Part shown: in pieces, positions 44,400 to 52,536 of the stretch | How positions within the stretch are numbered: the first letter of the stretch is position 1 | How the letters are laid out: each line of letters opens with the position of its first letter | Assembly: GCF_017877055.1 (NCBI RefSeq) | Contig: NZ_JAGIPG010000006.1 | Coordinates: forward strand, 124,001 to 188,000 | DNA from: Neorhizobium galegae | Lineage (GTDB): Bacteria > Pseudomonadota > Alphaproteobacteria > Rhizobiales > Rhizobiaceae | Direction of reading: 5' to 3' | Length of the DNA: 64,000 nucleotides | Notes under the pieces: generated by a model | Told to the model about the DNA's origin: nothing | What the model saw: only the letters and a program-made list of their open reading frames with translations | Database searches by the model: none | Made by a program: the position numbers and the translations under genes

Positions 44400-45800
44400 T
44401 CAGTACCGGTAGTGTTCGGCCTTGAACGGACCCGTCTGCGGGACGCCGATATAGGCGGCCTGCTCGTCGGAGAGTTCCGTCAGCTTCACGCCGAGCTTGG
44501 CGAGATGCAGGCGGGCGACCTTTTCGTCGAGGTGCTTCGGCAGGATGTAGACGTCGTTCTTGTACTCGCCCTGCTTGGTGAAGAGCTCGATCTGGGCCAG
44601 CGTCTGGTTGGTGAACGAAGCCGACATCACGAAGGACGGATGGCCGGTGGCGTTGCCGAGGTTGAGCAGGCGGCCTTCCGAGAGAAGGATGATGCGGTTG
44701 CCCTTGGGGAACTCGATCATGTCGACCTGCGGCTTGACGTTGGTCCACTTGAGGTTCTTGAGCGCCGCGACCTGGATCTCGTTGTCGAAGTGGCCGATAT
44801 TGCCGACGATCGCCATGTCCTTCATCGCACGCATGTGGTCGATGCGGATGACGTCCTTGTTGCCGGTCGTGGTGATGAAGATGTCGGCGCTGTCGACGAC
44901 GTCTTCGAGGACGACGACTTCAAAGCCGTCCATGGCAGCCTGCAGGGCGCAGATCGGGTCGACTTCGGTGACCTTGACGCGGGCGCCGGCACCGGCAAGC
45001 GAAGCGGCCGAACCCTTGCCGACGTCACCGTAACCACAGACGACGGCAACCTTGCCGGCCATCATCACGTCGGTGCCGCGGCGGATGCCGTCGACCAGCG
45101 ATTCCTTGCAGCCGTACTTGTTGTCGAATTTCGACTTGGTGACCGAGTCGTTGACGTTGATCGCCGGGAAGGGCAGCAGGCCCTTCTTGGAGAGTTCGTA
45201 AAGGCGATGCACGCCCGTCGTGGTTTCTTCGGTAACGCCCTTGATCGCGTCGCGCTGCTTGGTGAACCAGCCAGGCGAAGCCTTGAGGCGCTTCTTGATC
45301 TGCGCGATGAGGATTTCTTCTTCTTCCGACGTCGGGTTCGAAAGAACGTCCTCGCCGGCTTCGGCACGGGCGCCGAGCAGGATGTACATGGTGGCGTCGC
45401 CGCCGTCATCCAGGATCATGTTGGAGAGGCCACCATCGGCCCACTGGAAGATCTTGTCGGTATAGTCCCAGTACTCGGTCAGCGATTCGCCCTTGACGGC
45501 GAAGACCGGGATGCCGGCGGCGGCAATTGCCGCGGCAGCATGGTCCTGGGTCGAGAAGATGTTGCAGGACGCCCAGCGGATTTCCGCGCCGAGTTCCCGA
45601 AGGGTCTCGATCAGAACGGCCGTCTGGATGGTCATGTGGAGCGAACCCGAGATACGGGCGCCCTTCAGCGGCTTCGTCGTGCCGAATTCTTCGCGGCACG
45701 ACATCAGGCCCGGCATTTCGGTTTCTGCGATGTCGAGCTCCTTGCGGCCGTAGGCGGCAAGATTGATATCCGCGACGACATAATCCTTCTCAGTGCTCAT
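44400..45800 (-). CDS. ahcY: S-adenosylhomocysteinase
   Basis: AhcY (SahH) hydrolyses S-adenosylhomocysteine to adenosine and homocysteine, removing the product inhibitor of methyltransferases. The 466-residue protein has the SCREEFG and SGSLHMTIQTAVL motifs, the NAD-binding GYGDVGKGSA, and the C-terminal HYRY that closes the active site of a neighbouring subunit. The ATG at 45800 has GGAG about seven bases upstream; the frame is open 19 codons further. A perfect palindrome lies about 124 bases upstream. A strong terminator follows the gene, so it is transcribed separately from divL. Confidence 0.98.
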   Translation of the reverse strand: MSTEKDYVVADINLAAYGRKELDIAETEMPGLMSCREEFGTTKPLKGARISGSLHMTIQTAVLIETLRELGAEIRWASCNIFSTQDHAAAAIAAAGIPVFAVKGESLTEYWDYTDKIFQWADGGLSNMILDDGGDATMYILLGARAEAGEDVLSNPTSEEEEILIAQIKKRLKASPGWFTKQRDAIKGVTEETTTGVHRLYELSKKGLLPFPAINVNDSVTKSKFDNKYGCKESLVDGIRRGTDVMMAGKVAVVCGYGDVGKGSAASLAGAGARVKVTEVDPICALQAAMDGFEVVVLEDVVDSADIFITTTGNKDVIRIDHMRAMKDMAIVGNIGHFDNEIQVAALKNLKWTNVKPQVDMIEFPKGNRIILLSEGRLLNLGNATGHPSFVMSASFTNQTLAQIELFTKQGEYKNDVYILPKHLDEKVARLHLAKLGVKLTELSDEQAAYIGVPQTGPFKAEHYRY

Positions 45801-45923
45801 AAAGCTCTCCATGTTCGGTGGTGCCCTCTCCAGCGGAGGTACCGCCGGAGGTGGCAAGACCCGCTTTGGGCAAGCGGAAACTGGCCAGCGGTTTAGCAGG
45901 CTTCCTGCAAGCTGGCAACGGGG

Positions 45924-45943
45924 ATATAAAGAAGTCTTTATAT
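45924..45943. promoter_or_regulatory. Candidate SahR-type operator upstream of ahcY
   Basis: A perfect inverted repeat, ATATAAAGA-AG-TCTTTATAT, lies in the 177-base gap between ptsH and ahcY. Length and symmetry suit an ArsR-family dimer. SAH-responsive SahR regulators of proteobacteria control ahcY; that this is a SahR site is inference from position and general form. Confidence 0.6.
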
Positions 45944-45977
45944 GTTTATGTCAGTGCAAGGCTAAGTCGCGGACGCG

Positions 45978-46256
45978 TCAGGCTTCTTCGCCGAACTTGT
46001 TGGCGACGAGCTCTTCCAGTGCGGTCAATGCTTCCTCGGCCTGACGGCCTTCGGCTGAGACTTCGATCGTGCAGCCGGTGCTGGCGGCAAGCATCATCAG
46101 GCCCATGATCGAGGTACCGCCGACGGTCGTTCCGTCCTTGGAAACGGTAATCCGCGCATCGAAGCTTTCCACCATCTGCACGAACTTGGCCGAGGCGCGC
46201 GCATGCAGTCCACGCTTGTTGACGATCAGGAATTCACGGGGAGAGGGAGATGACAT
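45978..46256 (-). CDS. ptsH: Phosphocarrier protein HPr
   Basis: This 92-residue HPr has the phosphorylatable His18 in RGLHARASAKF and the regulatory Ser49 in GTSIMGLMML, which is the target of HPr kinase. In rhizobia HPr belongs to the nitrogen-type regulatory PTS rather than a sugar-transport PTS. The ATG at 46256 gives the family N-terminus; the frame is open upstream but overlaps manX. It lies 13 bases downstream of manX. EI (ptsP) and a sugar permease are not in the window. Confidence 0.95.
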   Translation of the reverse strand: MSSPSPREFLIVNKRGLHARASAKFVQMVESFDARITVSKDGTTVGGTSIMGLMMLAASTGCTIEVSAEGRQAEEALTALEELVANKFGEEA

Positions 46257-46269
46257 CCGGTCTGGGTTC

Positions 46270-46671
46270 TCATTTGCCGCTGAGGACGCGGCTTGCGACA
46301 TTGATGTATTTGCGACCGGCTTCGGAGGCTTCGGCGAGTGCCTTGTCCATGTTGTTGTCGCTGCGCACGCCGGCAAGCTTGATCAGCATCGGCAGGTTCA
46401 TGCCGGCAATGACCTCGATCCGGCCGCTTTCCATGACGGAAATGGAAAGGTTGGAAGGCGTGCCGCCGAACATGTCCGTCAAAATGATGACGCCATGGCC
46501 TTCATCGGCATTGGTGACGGCATCGACGATATCCTGCCGCCGCTGATCCATGTCGTCCTCGGGACCGATCGATACGGTTTCGATGAATTTCTGAGGCCCG
46601 ACGACATGCTCCACCGCATGACGAAATTCCTCAGCCAGCTTGCCATGGGTGACAAGCACTAGTCCGATCAT
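46270..46671 (-). CDS. manX: PTS system mannose-type IIA component
   Basis: This is a 133-residue stand-alone EIIA of the mannose/fructose (EIIA-Man) family, with the phosphorylation site His9 in LVTHGKLAEEF and the ILTDMFGGTPSN motif. No EIIB, EIIC or EIID genes are next to it, so it should act in regulation, receiving phosphate from HPr. It lies between hprK and ptsH, downstream of chvG, a grouping known from Agrobacterium, Brucella and Sinorhizobium. The 126-base gap to hprK could contain a promoter. Confidence 0.94.
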   Translation of the reverse strand: MIGLVLVTHGKLAEEFRHAVEHVVGPQKFIETVSIGPEDDMDQRRQDIVDAVTNADEGHGVIILTDMFGGTPSNLSISVMESGRIEVIAGMNLPMLIKLAGVRSDNNMDKALAEASEAGRKYINVASRVLSGK

Positions 46672-46797
46672 GAAAACTGCCCCCTGCTATGGAAACTCGG
46701 CGCCAATATCGCATTGCAATAAGGCGGTCCAGCGGTGGGATGCCATCTTCTCCAAGTAGACTTGAAGTTCAAGTCAAAAAATCAGGCTTCGGGATGA

Positions 46798-47262
46798 TCA
46801 AAACGGCATCTCGCCGTGAAAATCAGGCGCGATTGCCGCCAGAATGCCCAAAGGGTCCGGTGCGCCGCGCCATATCCGCACAAGTGGAAGGTCGCCGAGA
46901 CCGGGGATCGGGAAGCGTTCGTTTTCCGGCGGAAGCCTTTCATCTTCGGGCAGGGAGATGATTTCGACCGCAAGGTCCAGCGCCGCGGCGGAGAGGCTTT
47001 CAACACGGGCGATGCCGCTTCCGCGCAGTTCGATGAGGCCGGCGATCGGTTCCGGCCGGCTGGCGAGCAGATGATCGCCGTGGCGTGAGACGAGCACCCG
47101 ATCGTCGGCCACCAGGGCCGCGAAAGCGCCCTGGCGCCGGGCAGCAGTGATGCAGGTGAAGGCAAGCATGGATTTGCCGCTGCCGGACGGCCCGGTGAAG
47201 AGGAGGCCCCTGGTGCCGATGACGATCGCGGTCGCATGGATATTGACCGGCGTCGGGCTCAT
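46798..47262 (-). CDS. hprK: HPr kinase/phosphorylase, short alphaproteobacterial form
   Basis: This 154-residue protein contains only the C-terminal kinase domain of HprK, with the P-loop GPSGSGKS at residues 24-31 and the family IPGLGDLPLVRI segment. The N-terminal half of the Firmicutes enzyme (about 310 residues) is absent, as is usual in alphaproteobacteria. It phosphorylates HPr on the regulatory serine. The ATG at 47262 overlaps the chvG stop codon by four bases, so kinase expression is coupled to the ChvG/ChvI envelope-stress system. Confidence 0.94.
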   Translation of the reverse strand: MSPTPVNIHATAIVIGTRGLLFTGPSGSGKSMLAFTCITAARRQGAFAALVADDRVLVSRHGDHLLASRPEPIAGLIELRGSGIARVESLSAAALDLAVEIISLPEDERLPPENERFPIPGLGDLPLVRIWRGAPDPLGILAAIAPDFHGEMPF

Positions 47263-49049
47263 TGGTCCTCGCCGCCCGGCAGCGACAGCGTGAAGCGCGC
47301 CCCGGTCATGGCACCCGTCTTGGCGTCGTGCACGTTCTCCGCCTTCAGCGAGCCGCCATGGGCCTCGGCGATCTGCCGGCTGATCGACAGGCCGAGCCCG
47401 GAATTCTGGCCGAAACTTTCGCCGTCCGGCCGGTCCGTATAGAAGCGTTCGAAGATGCGGTCGATATCCTCTGCCTGGATGCCGGGACCGTTGTCCTCCA
47501 CCGTCACGATCACGCGGTCCCTGGCGTGGGACAACCGGATGGTGATGCGGCCGCCCTTCTCGGGCACGAAGGATCGGGCGTTCTCGATGAGGTTGGTGAT
47601 GATCTGGCCGAGACGAAGATCATGGCCGTTGACCAGGAAGGCCGAGCGGTTGCCGGCCTTGTTGTCCACCGTGAGACTGATTTCCACCGGCTTGCGGCCG
47701 CTGCGGATCTGCCGGGAAATATCCACCAGATTGCCGAGCAGGTTTTCCATGTCGACCGGCGTCGAATCCTCCCGGGCGAGCTCGGCATCCAGCCGCGAGG
47801 CATCGGAAATGTCGCTGATCAGGCGGTCGAGACGGCGCACGTCGTGGAAGATGATTTCCGTCAGCCGCTGTTTCGACTCCTCGGACTTTGCCAGCGGCAG
47901 GGTCTCGACGGCGCTGCGAAGCGAGGTCAGCGGGTTCTTGAGTTCGTGGCTGACATCCGCCGCGAAACTCTCGATCGCATCGATGCGGTCGTACAGCGCG
48001 TTGGTCATTTCGCGAAGCGCGATCGAAAGATTGCCGATTTCGTCCTGGCGATAGGAGAAGTCCGGAATTTCCTCGCGCTGCTTGGCGCCGCGCCGCACGC
48101 GGATTGCCGCCGCCGCCAGTCGCCGCAGCGGATTGGCGATGGTCGAGGAGAGCAGCAGCGAGAGCAGGATATTGACCAGTGTCGCGACGCCGAAGACGCG
48201 CATGATCGCCAGCCGCTCCGCATGCACGATCTTGTCGATGTCGCCGGCCTGGGTCGACAGGAGAAGCACGCCGAGCACGGCGCGAAAACGCTGGACCGGC
48301 ACGGCGACGGAAACGATCAGCTCGCCGCGGTCGGTAACCCGCACGAGCGCGCCCCGCACGCCGGTCAGCGCATTCATCACCTCCGGATAGATCGAACCAT
48401 CGCCGCCTGGCGCCTCCCTGTAGACCGGCAGGTTGCCCGGCTGCAGCAGGCGGTTGATGAGGCCCGCAAACCAATCGCTCCAGGTCTGTGATTCGTTTTC
48501 CACCGGCGGCAGGTCGAAACGCAGCACCTGCCCGCGCGAATAGAGATGGCGTGAATCGAGCAGCAGGTTGGCGTCGGCATCGAAAATCCGGGCGCGGGTG
48601 CGGGTCGGCGAAATCAGCCGCCTGAGGACCGGGGCGATGCGCTCGGGATCGATCGGGAAATCGAGGTCCTCGTCGTTCGGCACCGGCGTGATGCTCTGTC
48701 CGGCCTGCAGTTCGAGGAGTTTCTGGGGGTCGATAGTGATCGAGTTGGTATCGACCGAGGCCGAAGCGGAAATTGCGCCGGCGATGATCTCGCCCTGCGT
48801 CAGCAGGCTCTCGACGCGTGCGTCGATCAGCCCCTCGCGGAACTGGTTGAGGTAGAGAATGCCGGCGACCAGCACGACCGTCGCGGCGATATTGAAGAAC
48901 AGGATGCGGCGGGTAAGGCTCGAAAAGACCGCGTGGCCGAACACCCGCCGAATGAGCGTGAAGGGGCGCGACCAGAACCGCCGCGGCGCGCGGCGTGTCC
49001 CGGCCTTCTCCATTCGGGCAATATCGTTGTCGAATGTTTGATCTGCCAC
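47259..49049 (-). CDS. chvG: Sensor histidine kinase ChvG (ExoS)
   Basis: ChvG is an inner-membrane histidine kinase that, with ChvI, responds to acid and envelope stress and controls exopolysaccharide, motility and host interaction in rhizobia and agrobacteria. The 596-residue protein has membrane segments at about 48-67 and 284-303 around a periplasmic sensor domain, then HAMP, an H-box with His368 in DVSHELKNPLTSL, N-box NLIENARSF, DNGPGIQ and GLGLSISRQIAEAHGG. The start is GTG with GAAGGA upstream. It follows chvI by 68 bases and overlaps hprK by four. Confidence 0.96.
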   Translation of the reverse strand: MADQTFDNDIARMEKAGTRRAPRRFWSRPFTLIRRVFGHAVFSSLTRRILFFNIAATVVLVAGILYLNQFREGLIDARVESLLTQGEIIAGAISASASVDTNSITIDPQKLLELQAGQSITPVPNDEDLDFPIDPERIAPVLRRLISPTRTRARIFDADANLLLDSRHLYSRGQVLRFDLPPVENESQTWSDWFAGLINRLLQPGNLPVYREAPGGDGSIYPEVMNALTGVRGALVRVTDRGELIVSVAVPVQRFRAVLGVLLLSTQAGDIDKIVHAERLAIMRVFGVATLVNILLSLLLSSTIANPLRRLAAAAIRVRRGAKQREEIPDFSYRQDEIGNLSIALREMTNALYDRIDAIESFAADVSHELKNPLTSLRSAVETLPLAKSEESKQRLTEIIFHDVRRLDRLISDISDASRLDAELAREDSTPVDMENLLGNLVDISRQIRSGRKPVEISLTVDNKAGNRSAFLVNGHDLRLGQIITNLIENARSFVPEKGGRITIRLSHARDRVIVTVEDNGPGIQAEDIDRIFERFYTDRPDGESFGQNSGLGLSISRQIAEAHGGSLKAENVHDAKTGAMTGARFTLSLPGGEDQ

Positions 49050-49117
49050 CGCAGTCCTTCCACCGGGCCAGCTTAGCGCTGGTCCGGCCGTGGCCTCAAG
49101 TTAACCTTTCGCAAGGA

Positions 49118-49846
49118 TCAAGCCGCCTCGCGGAATCGATAACCCACGCCATAAAGCGTTTCGATCATATCGAAGTCGTTGTCGACCATCTTGAACTTCT
49201 TGCGCAGCCGCTTGATATGGCTGTCGATGGTGCGGTCGTCCACATAGACCTGCTCGTCATAGGCGGCATCCATCAGCGCATCGCGGCTTTTGACGACGCC
49301 GGGCCGCTGGGCCAGGGAATGCAGGATCAGGAATTCGGTCACCGTCAGCGTCACCGGCTCGCCCTTCCAGGTGCAGGTGTGGCGCTCCTGGTCCATGGCA
49401 AGCTGGCCGCGTTCGAGCGTGCGGGCCGCCTGCTGATCGGTAGCCGTCTTGGCCCCGACACCGCCGGCGGCTTGTGCCTCGCGGCTGCCGGCGCGTCGCA
49501 GGATCGCCTTGACGCGCTCCACCAGAAGACGCTGCGAGAACGGCTTGGTGATGAAGTCGTCGGCGCCCATCTTCAGCCCGAACAGCTCGTCGATCTCTTC
49601 ATCCTTGGAGGTGAGGAAGATCACCGGCAGGTCGGACTTCTGCCGCAGGCGGCGCAGGAGTTCCATGCCGTCCATGCGCGGCATCTTGATATCGAAGATC
49701 GCCAGCTGCGGAGGGCGGGCGATCAGCCCGTCGAGCGCGGAAGCGCCATCCGTATAGGTTTCGACCTTGTATCCTTCCGCCTCGAGTGCAATCGACACCG
49801 ACGTCAGGATATTGCGATCGTCGTCTACGAGCGCGATTGTCTGCAT
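49118..49846 (-). CDS. chvI: Response regulator ChvI
   Basis: ChvI is an OmpR-family response regulator, partner of ChvG. The 242-residue protein has a receiver domain with the acidic pair DDD (residues 8-10), phosphorylated Asp52 in IFDIKMPRMDG and the KPFSQ lysine, then a C-terminal winged helix (VDDRTIDSHIKRLRKKF, YGVGYRF). I chose the ATG at 49846, which matches known ChvI proteins (MQTIALVDDD), although an in-frame ATG at 49867 with AGGAG ten bases upstream is also plausible. It is divergent from pckA. Confidence 0.95.
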   Translation of the reverse strand: MQTIALVDDDRNILTSVSIALEAEGYKVETYTDGASALDGLIARPPQLAIFDIKMPRMDGMELLRRLRQKSDLPVIFLTSKDEEIDELFGLKMGADDFITKPFSQRLLVERVKAILRRAGSREAQAAGGVGAKTATDQQAARTLERGQLAMDQERHTCTWKGEPVTLTVTEFLILHSLAQRPGVVKSRDALMDAAYDEQVYVDDRTIDSHIKRLRKKFKMVDNDFDMIETLYGVGYRFREAA

Positions 49847-50174
49847 GCTCTCCATCTCCGTCATCATCTATGCGCATCTCCTGGAATTCACCCCAGCCAG
49901 GCGGCATAAGCCGACGCGCTTCTTGGGTATAAAGGTGGAACAAATTGTGGCAAAGATAAAGAGGCCGCTGACGATCGTGCGTTTTGGCAATGAAGTTTAA
50001 GATAGGGCGGATGCGGATTGAAACAGTTATTAAACCGATTTAAAGAGGAATAAAATTTTTTAAATCGATTAAATAATTGATATTATTAAAGAATTTTAGA
50101 GCCGCCTCTTGCCCTTTTGGAAATCTGTCATTAATTTTGCGGCAGTTCCCACGGCAAGCTGAAGGAGTGCGTGC
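49847..50174. other. Divergent chvI-pckA promoter region with AT-rich pocket
   Basis: This 328-base gap holds the promoters of chvI and pckA but no gene. Bases 50028-50100 are very AT-rich, in contrast to the surrounding sequence, and contain a 9-bp inverted repeat, CGATTTAAA (50036-50044) and TTTAAATCG (50059-50067), separated by 14 bases. ChvI or a gluconeogenic regulator could bind here; no consensus was matched with certainty. Confidence 0.5.
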
Positions 50175-51788
50175 ATGGAGGAGTTTGGACTTCACAACCC
50201 GTCAAAGGGTTTGGCGGCGATCGGTCTCGGCGGTGTATCGCGTGTTTATTACAATTCGTCCGAGGTCGAGCTTTACGAAGAAGCCATCCGTCGCGGTGAA
50301 GCCGATCTGACCATCGATGGGGCTCTTCGCGCCGTCACCGGCCAGCATACCGGCCGCTCTCCGAAGGACAAGTTCATCGTCCGTGACGCCGGCACCGAGA
50401 AGCGTGTCTGGTGGGGCGCCGATAACAAGCCCATGAAGCCCGAACATTTCGAAGTCCTGAAGAAGGACATGCTCGCCCATGCGGCCGGCAAGACGCTGTT
50501 CGTCCAGGATCTGGTCGGCGGTGCCGATGCCGAATATGCGCTTCCGACCCGCGTCGTCAGCGAATTCGCCTGGCATGCCCTCTTCATCCGCAATCTGCTG
50601 ATCCGTCCGGATCGTTCGACACTCGAAAGTTTCGAAGAAAAGCTGACGATCATCAACCTGCCGAGCTTCAAGGCGGATCCCGCCCGTCACGGATGCCGCA
50701 CGGAAACCGTGATCGCTTGCGATTTCACCAACGGCCTCATCCTGGTCGGCGGCACGTCCTATGCCGGCGAGAACAAGAAGTCGGTTTTCTCGGTGCTCAA
50801 CTACTTCCTGCCGGAAGAAGGCGTCATGCCGATGCACTGCTCGGCGAATGTCGGCCCGGACGGCGATACGGCACTGTTCTTCGGCCTGTCCGGCACTGGC
50901 AAGACGACGTTGTCGGCCGATCCGAAGCGCACGCTGATCGGTGACGACGAGCATGGCTGGGGCAAAAACGGCGTCTTCAATTTCGAGGGCGGCTGCTATG
51001 CCAAGGCCATCAATCTTTCGGCCGAAGCGGAACCCGAAATCTATGCCGCTACCCGCCGTTTCGGCACGGTGATCGAAAACGTCGTGCTCGACCAGAACCG
51101 GGTTCCGGACTTCAACGACGATTCGCTGACCGAGAACACCCGTAGCGCCTATCCGCTGCATTTCATTCCGAATGCATCGAAGACCGGCATGGCGCCGCAG
51201 CCGAAGTCGATCATCATGCTGACTGCCGATGCCTTCGGCGTCATGCCGCCGATCGCCAAGCTGACGCCGGAACAGGCGATGTACCACTTCCTCTCCGGCT
51301 ACACCGCCAAGGTCGCCGGTACGGAAAAAGGCGTGACCGAGCCGGAAGCGACCTTCTCGACCTGCTTCGGCGGCCCGTTCATGCCGCGCCATCCGGCCGA
51401 ATACGGCAACCTGCTCAAGGAACTGATCGCCCGCCACGGTGTCGATTGCTGGCTCGTCAACACCGGCTGGACCGGCGGCGCTTACGGCGTCGGCCGCCGC
51501 ATGCCGATCAAGGCGACCCGTGCTCTCCTGAGCGCCGCCCTCGACGGCAGCCTCAAGAACGTCGAGTTCCGCACCGATCCGAACTTCGGTTTCGCGGTGC
51601 CCGTCGCTGTAGAGGGCGTCGACAATGCGATCCTCGATCCGCGCTCGACCTGGGCGGACGGCGCAGCCTTCGACGCCTATGCCAAAAAGCTCGTCTCGAT
51701 GTTCATCCAGAACTTCGGGCAGTACGAAGACCATGTCGACAGCAAGGTGAGAAGCGCCGCTCCGGGCATCCTCGCCGCCGCCGAATAA
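50175..51788 (+). CDS. pckA: Phosphoenolpyruvate carboxykinase (ATP)
   Basis: PckA converts oxaloacetate to phosphoenolpyruvate, the entry step of gluconeogenesis on C4-dicarboxylates, the main carbon source of rhizobia in nodules. The 537-residue protein has the substrate site RSPKDKF, the kinase P-loop GLSGTGKTTLS, GDDEHGW with the metal aspartate, and NTGWTGGAYGVGRR. The ATG at 50175 has GGAG eight bases upstream. It is divergent from chvI, an order conserved in rhizobia, and ends at a strong terminator that overlaps a parS-like site. Confidence 0.98.
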   Translation: MEEFGLHNPSKGLAAIGLGGVSRVYYNSSEVELYEEAIRRGEADLTIDGALRAVTGQHTGRSPKDKFIVRDAGTEKRVWWGADNKPMKPEHFEVLKKDMLAHAAGKTLFVQDLVGGADAEYALPTRVVSEFAWHALFIRNLLIRPDRSTLESFEEKLTIINLPSFKADPARHGCRTETVIACDFTNGLILVGGTSYAGENKKSVFSVLNYFLPEEGVMPMHCSANVGPDGDTALFFGLSGTGKTTLSADPKRTLIGDDEHGWGKNGVFNFEGGCYAKAINLSAEAEPEIYAATRRFGTVIENVVLDQNRVPDFNDDSLTENTRSAYPLHFIPNASKTGMAPQPKSIIMLTADAFGVMPPIAKLTPEQAMYHFLSGYTAKVAGTEKGVTEPEATFSTCFGGPFMPRHPAEYGNLLKELIARHGVDCWLVNTGWTGGAYGVGRRMPIKATRALLSAALDGSLKNVEFRTDPNFGFAVPVAVEGVDNAILDPRSTWADGAAFDAYAKKLVSMFIQNFGQYEDHVDSKVRSAAPGILAAAE

Positions 51789-51798
51789 TCCGTTCCAA

Positions 51799-51814
51799 GG
51801 ATTCACGTGAAACC
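51799..51814. promoter_or_regulatory. parS: parS-like site 7, overlapping the pckA terminator
   Basis: GGATTCACGTGAAACC matches canonical parS at 13 of 16 bases with the TTCACGTGAA core intact. It starts ten bases after the pckA stop codon, and its last four bases are the start of the terminator stem. Confidence 0.6.
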
Positions 51815-51850
51815 GCCGGCCCAGGGATAACACCCTTGGGCCGGCGGTTT
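51811..51850 (+). terminator. Terminator of pckA
   Basis: A 13-bp perfect stem (AACCGCCGGCCCA, 51811-51823, with its complement at 51837-51849) is followed by TTTCTGT. Confidence 0.88.
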
Positions 51851-51878
51851 TCTGTGTTGGCCTGGGCCCTGTCGCCTT

Positions 51879-51961
51879 CGTCATCCCGGGCTCGTCCCGA
51901 GGATCCAAGCCACCGCAACAATCAAGCCGAAGCAGATGCCCGGACAGGCCCGAGCATGACG
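51879..51961. repeat. 83-bp dispersed palindromic element, copy D
   Basis: Like copy A it starts with CGTCAT and ends with ATGACG, and contains two hairpins, ATCCCGGG.CCCGAGGAT (51883-51904) and ATGCCCGG.CCCGAGCAT (51936-51957). It sits downstream of pckA. Confidence 0.7.
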
Positions 51962-52074
51962 GTTGGAAGTTTTCGAACACCTCCTGCCTGTCTGAATGGT
52001 GTGCTTCGCCGCTGGCGGTTTTCTTTTTCCGGGCTTTGTGGGAAACATGCGGCCACACAAGGCATTCGGAGACC

Positions 52075-52509
52075 ATGGCCAGCAATCCCCTCGTCATCAA
52101 CAACCGCATCACCATCGCCGGATGGGAGCTGACGGAGCAGTTCGTGCTGGCGGGCGGGCCGGGTGGCCAGAACGTCAACAAGGTCTCGACGGCCGTCCAG
52201 CTTTTCTACGACATCGTCAACACCCCGTCCCTGCCGGAACGGGTGAAGGAAAACGCCATCAGGCTCGGCGGAAAACGGGTGTCCAAGGATGGTGTGCTGA
52301 TGATAGAGGCGAACCGGTTCCGCAGCCAGGAACGCAATCGGGAAGACGCACGGGAGCGGCTGAAGGAGCTGATCCTCAAGGCCGCCGAACCGCCGCCGCC
52401 GCCGCGCAAGAAGACCAAACCCACCAAGGGTTCGGTGGAACGCCGGCTGAAGGAGAAATCCGGCCGTTCGGACGTCAAGAAAATGCGCGGCCGGCCAAGC
52501 GGCGACTAG
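52075..52509 (+). CDS. arfB: Alternative ribosome-rescue factor ArfB (YaeJ)
   Basis: ArfB releases peptides from ribosomes stalled without a stop codon; it is a back-up to tmRNA. The 144-residue protein has the catalytic GGQ motif (residues 30-32 in AGGPGGQNVNKVSTAV) and a basic C-terminal tail (about 110-144, Lys/Arg-rich) that enters the empty mRNA channel. The ATG at 52075 follows a GGAG and gives the family start; the open frame extends 13 codons upstream. It may be co-transcribed with alkB, 27 bases downstream. Confidence 0.95.
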   Translation: MASNPLVINNRITIAGWELTEQFVLAGGPGGQNVNKVSTAVQLFYDIVNTPSLPERVKENAIRLGGKRVSKDGVLMIEANRFRSQERNREDARERLKELILKAAEPPPPPRKKTKPTKGSVERRLKEKSGRSDVKKMRGRPSGD

Positions 52510-52536
52510 GAACGGGAACTGGGCGCGGAGATCGAT

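Noticed and set aside
45801..45977. Possible SAH riboswitch in the ahcY leader
   Set aside because: No conserved SAH aptamer core was recognised by eye; a protein-binding palindrome explains the symmetry better. A covariance-model search would settle it.
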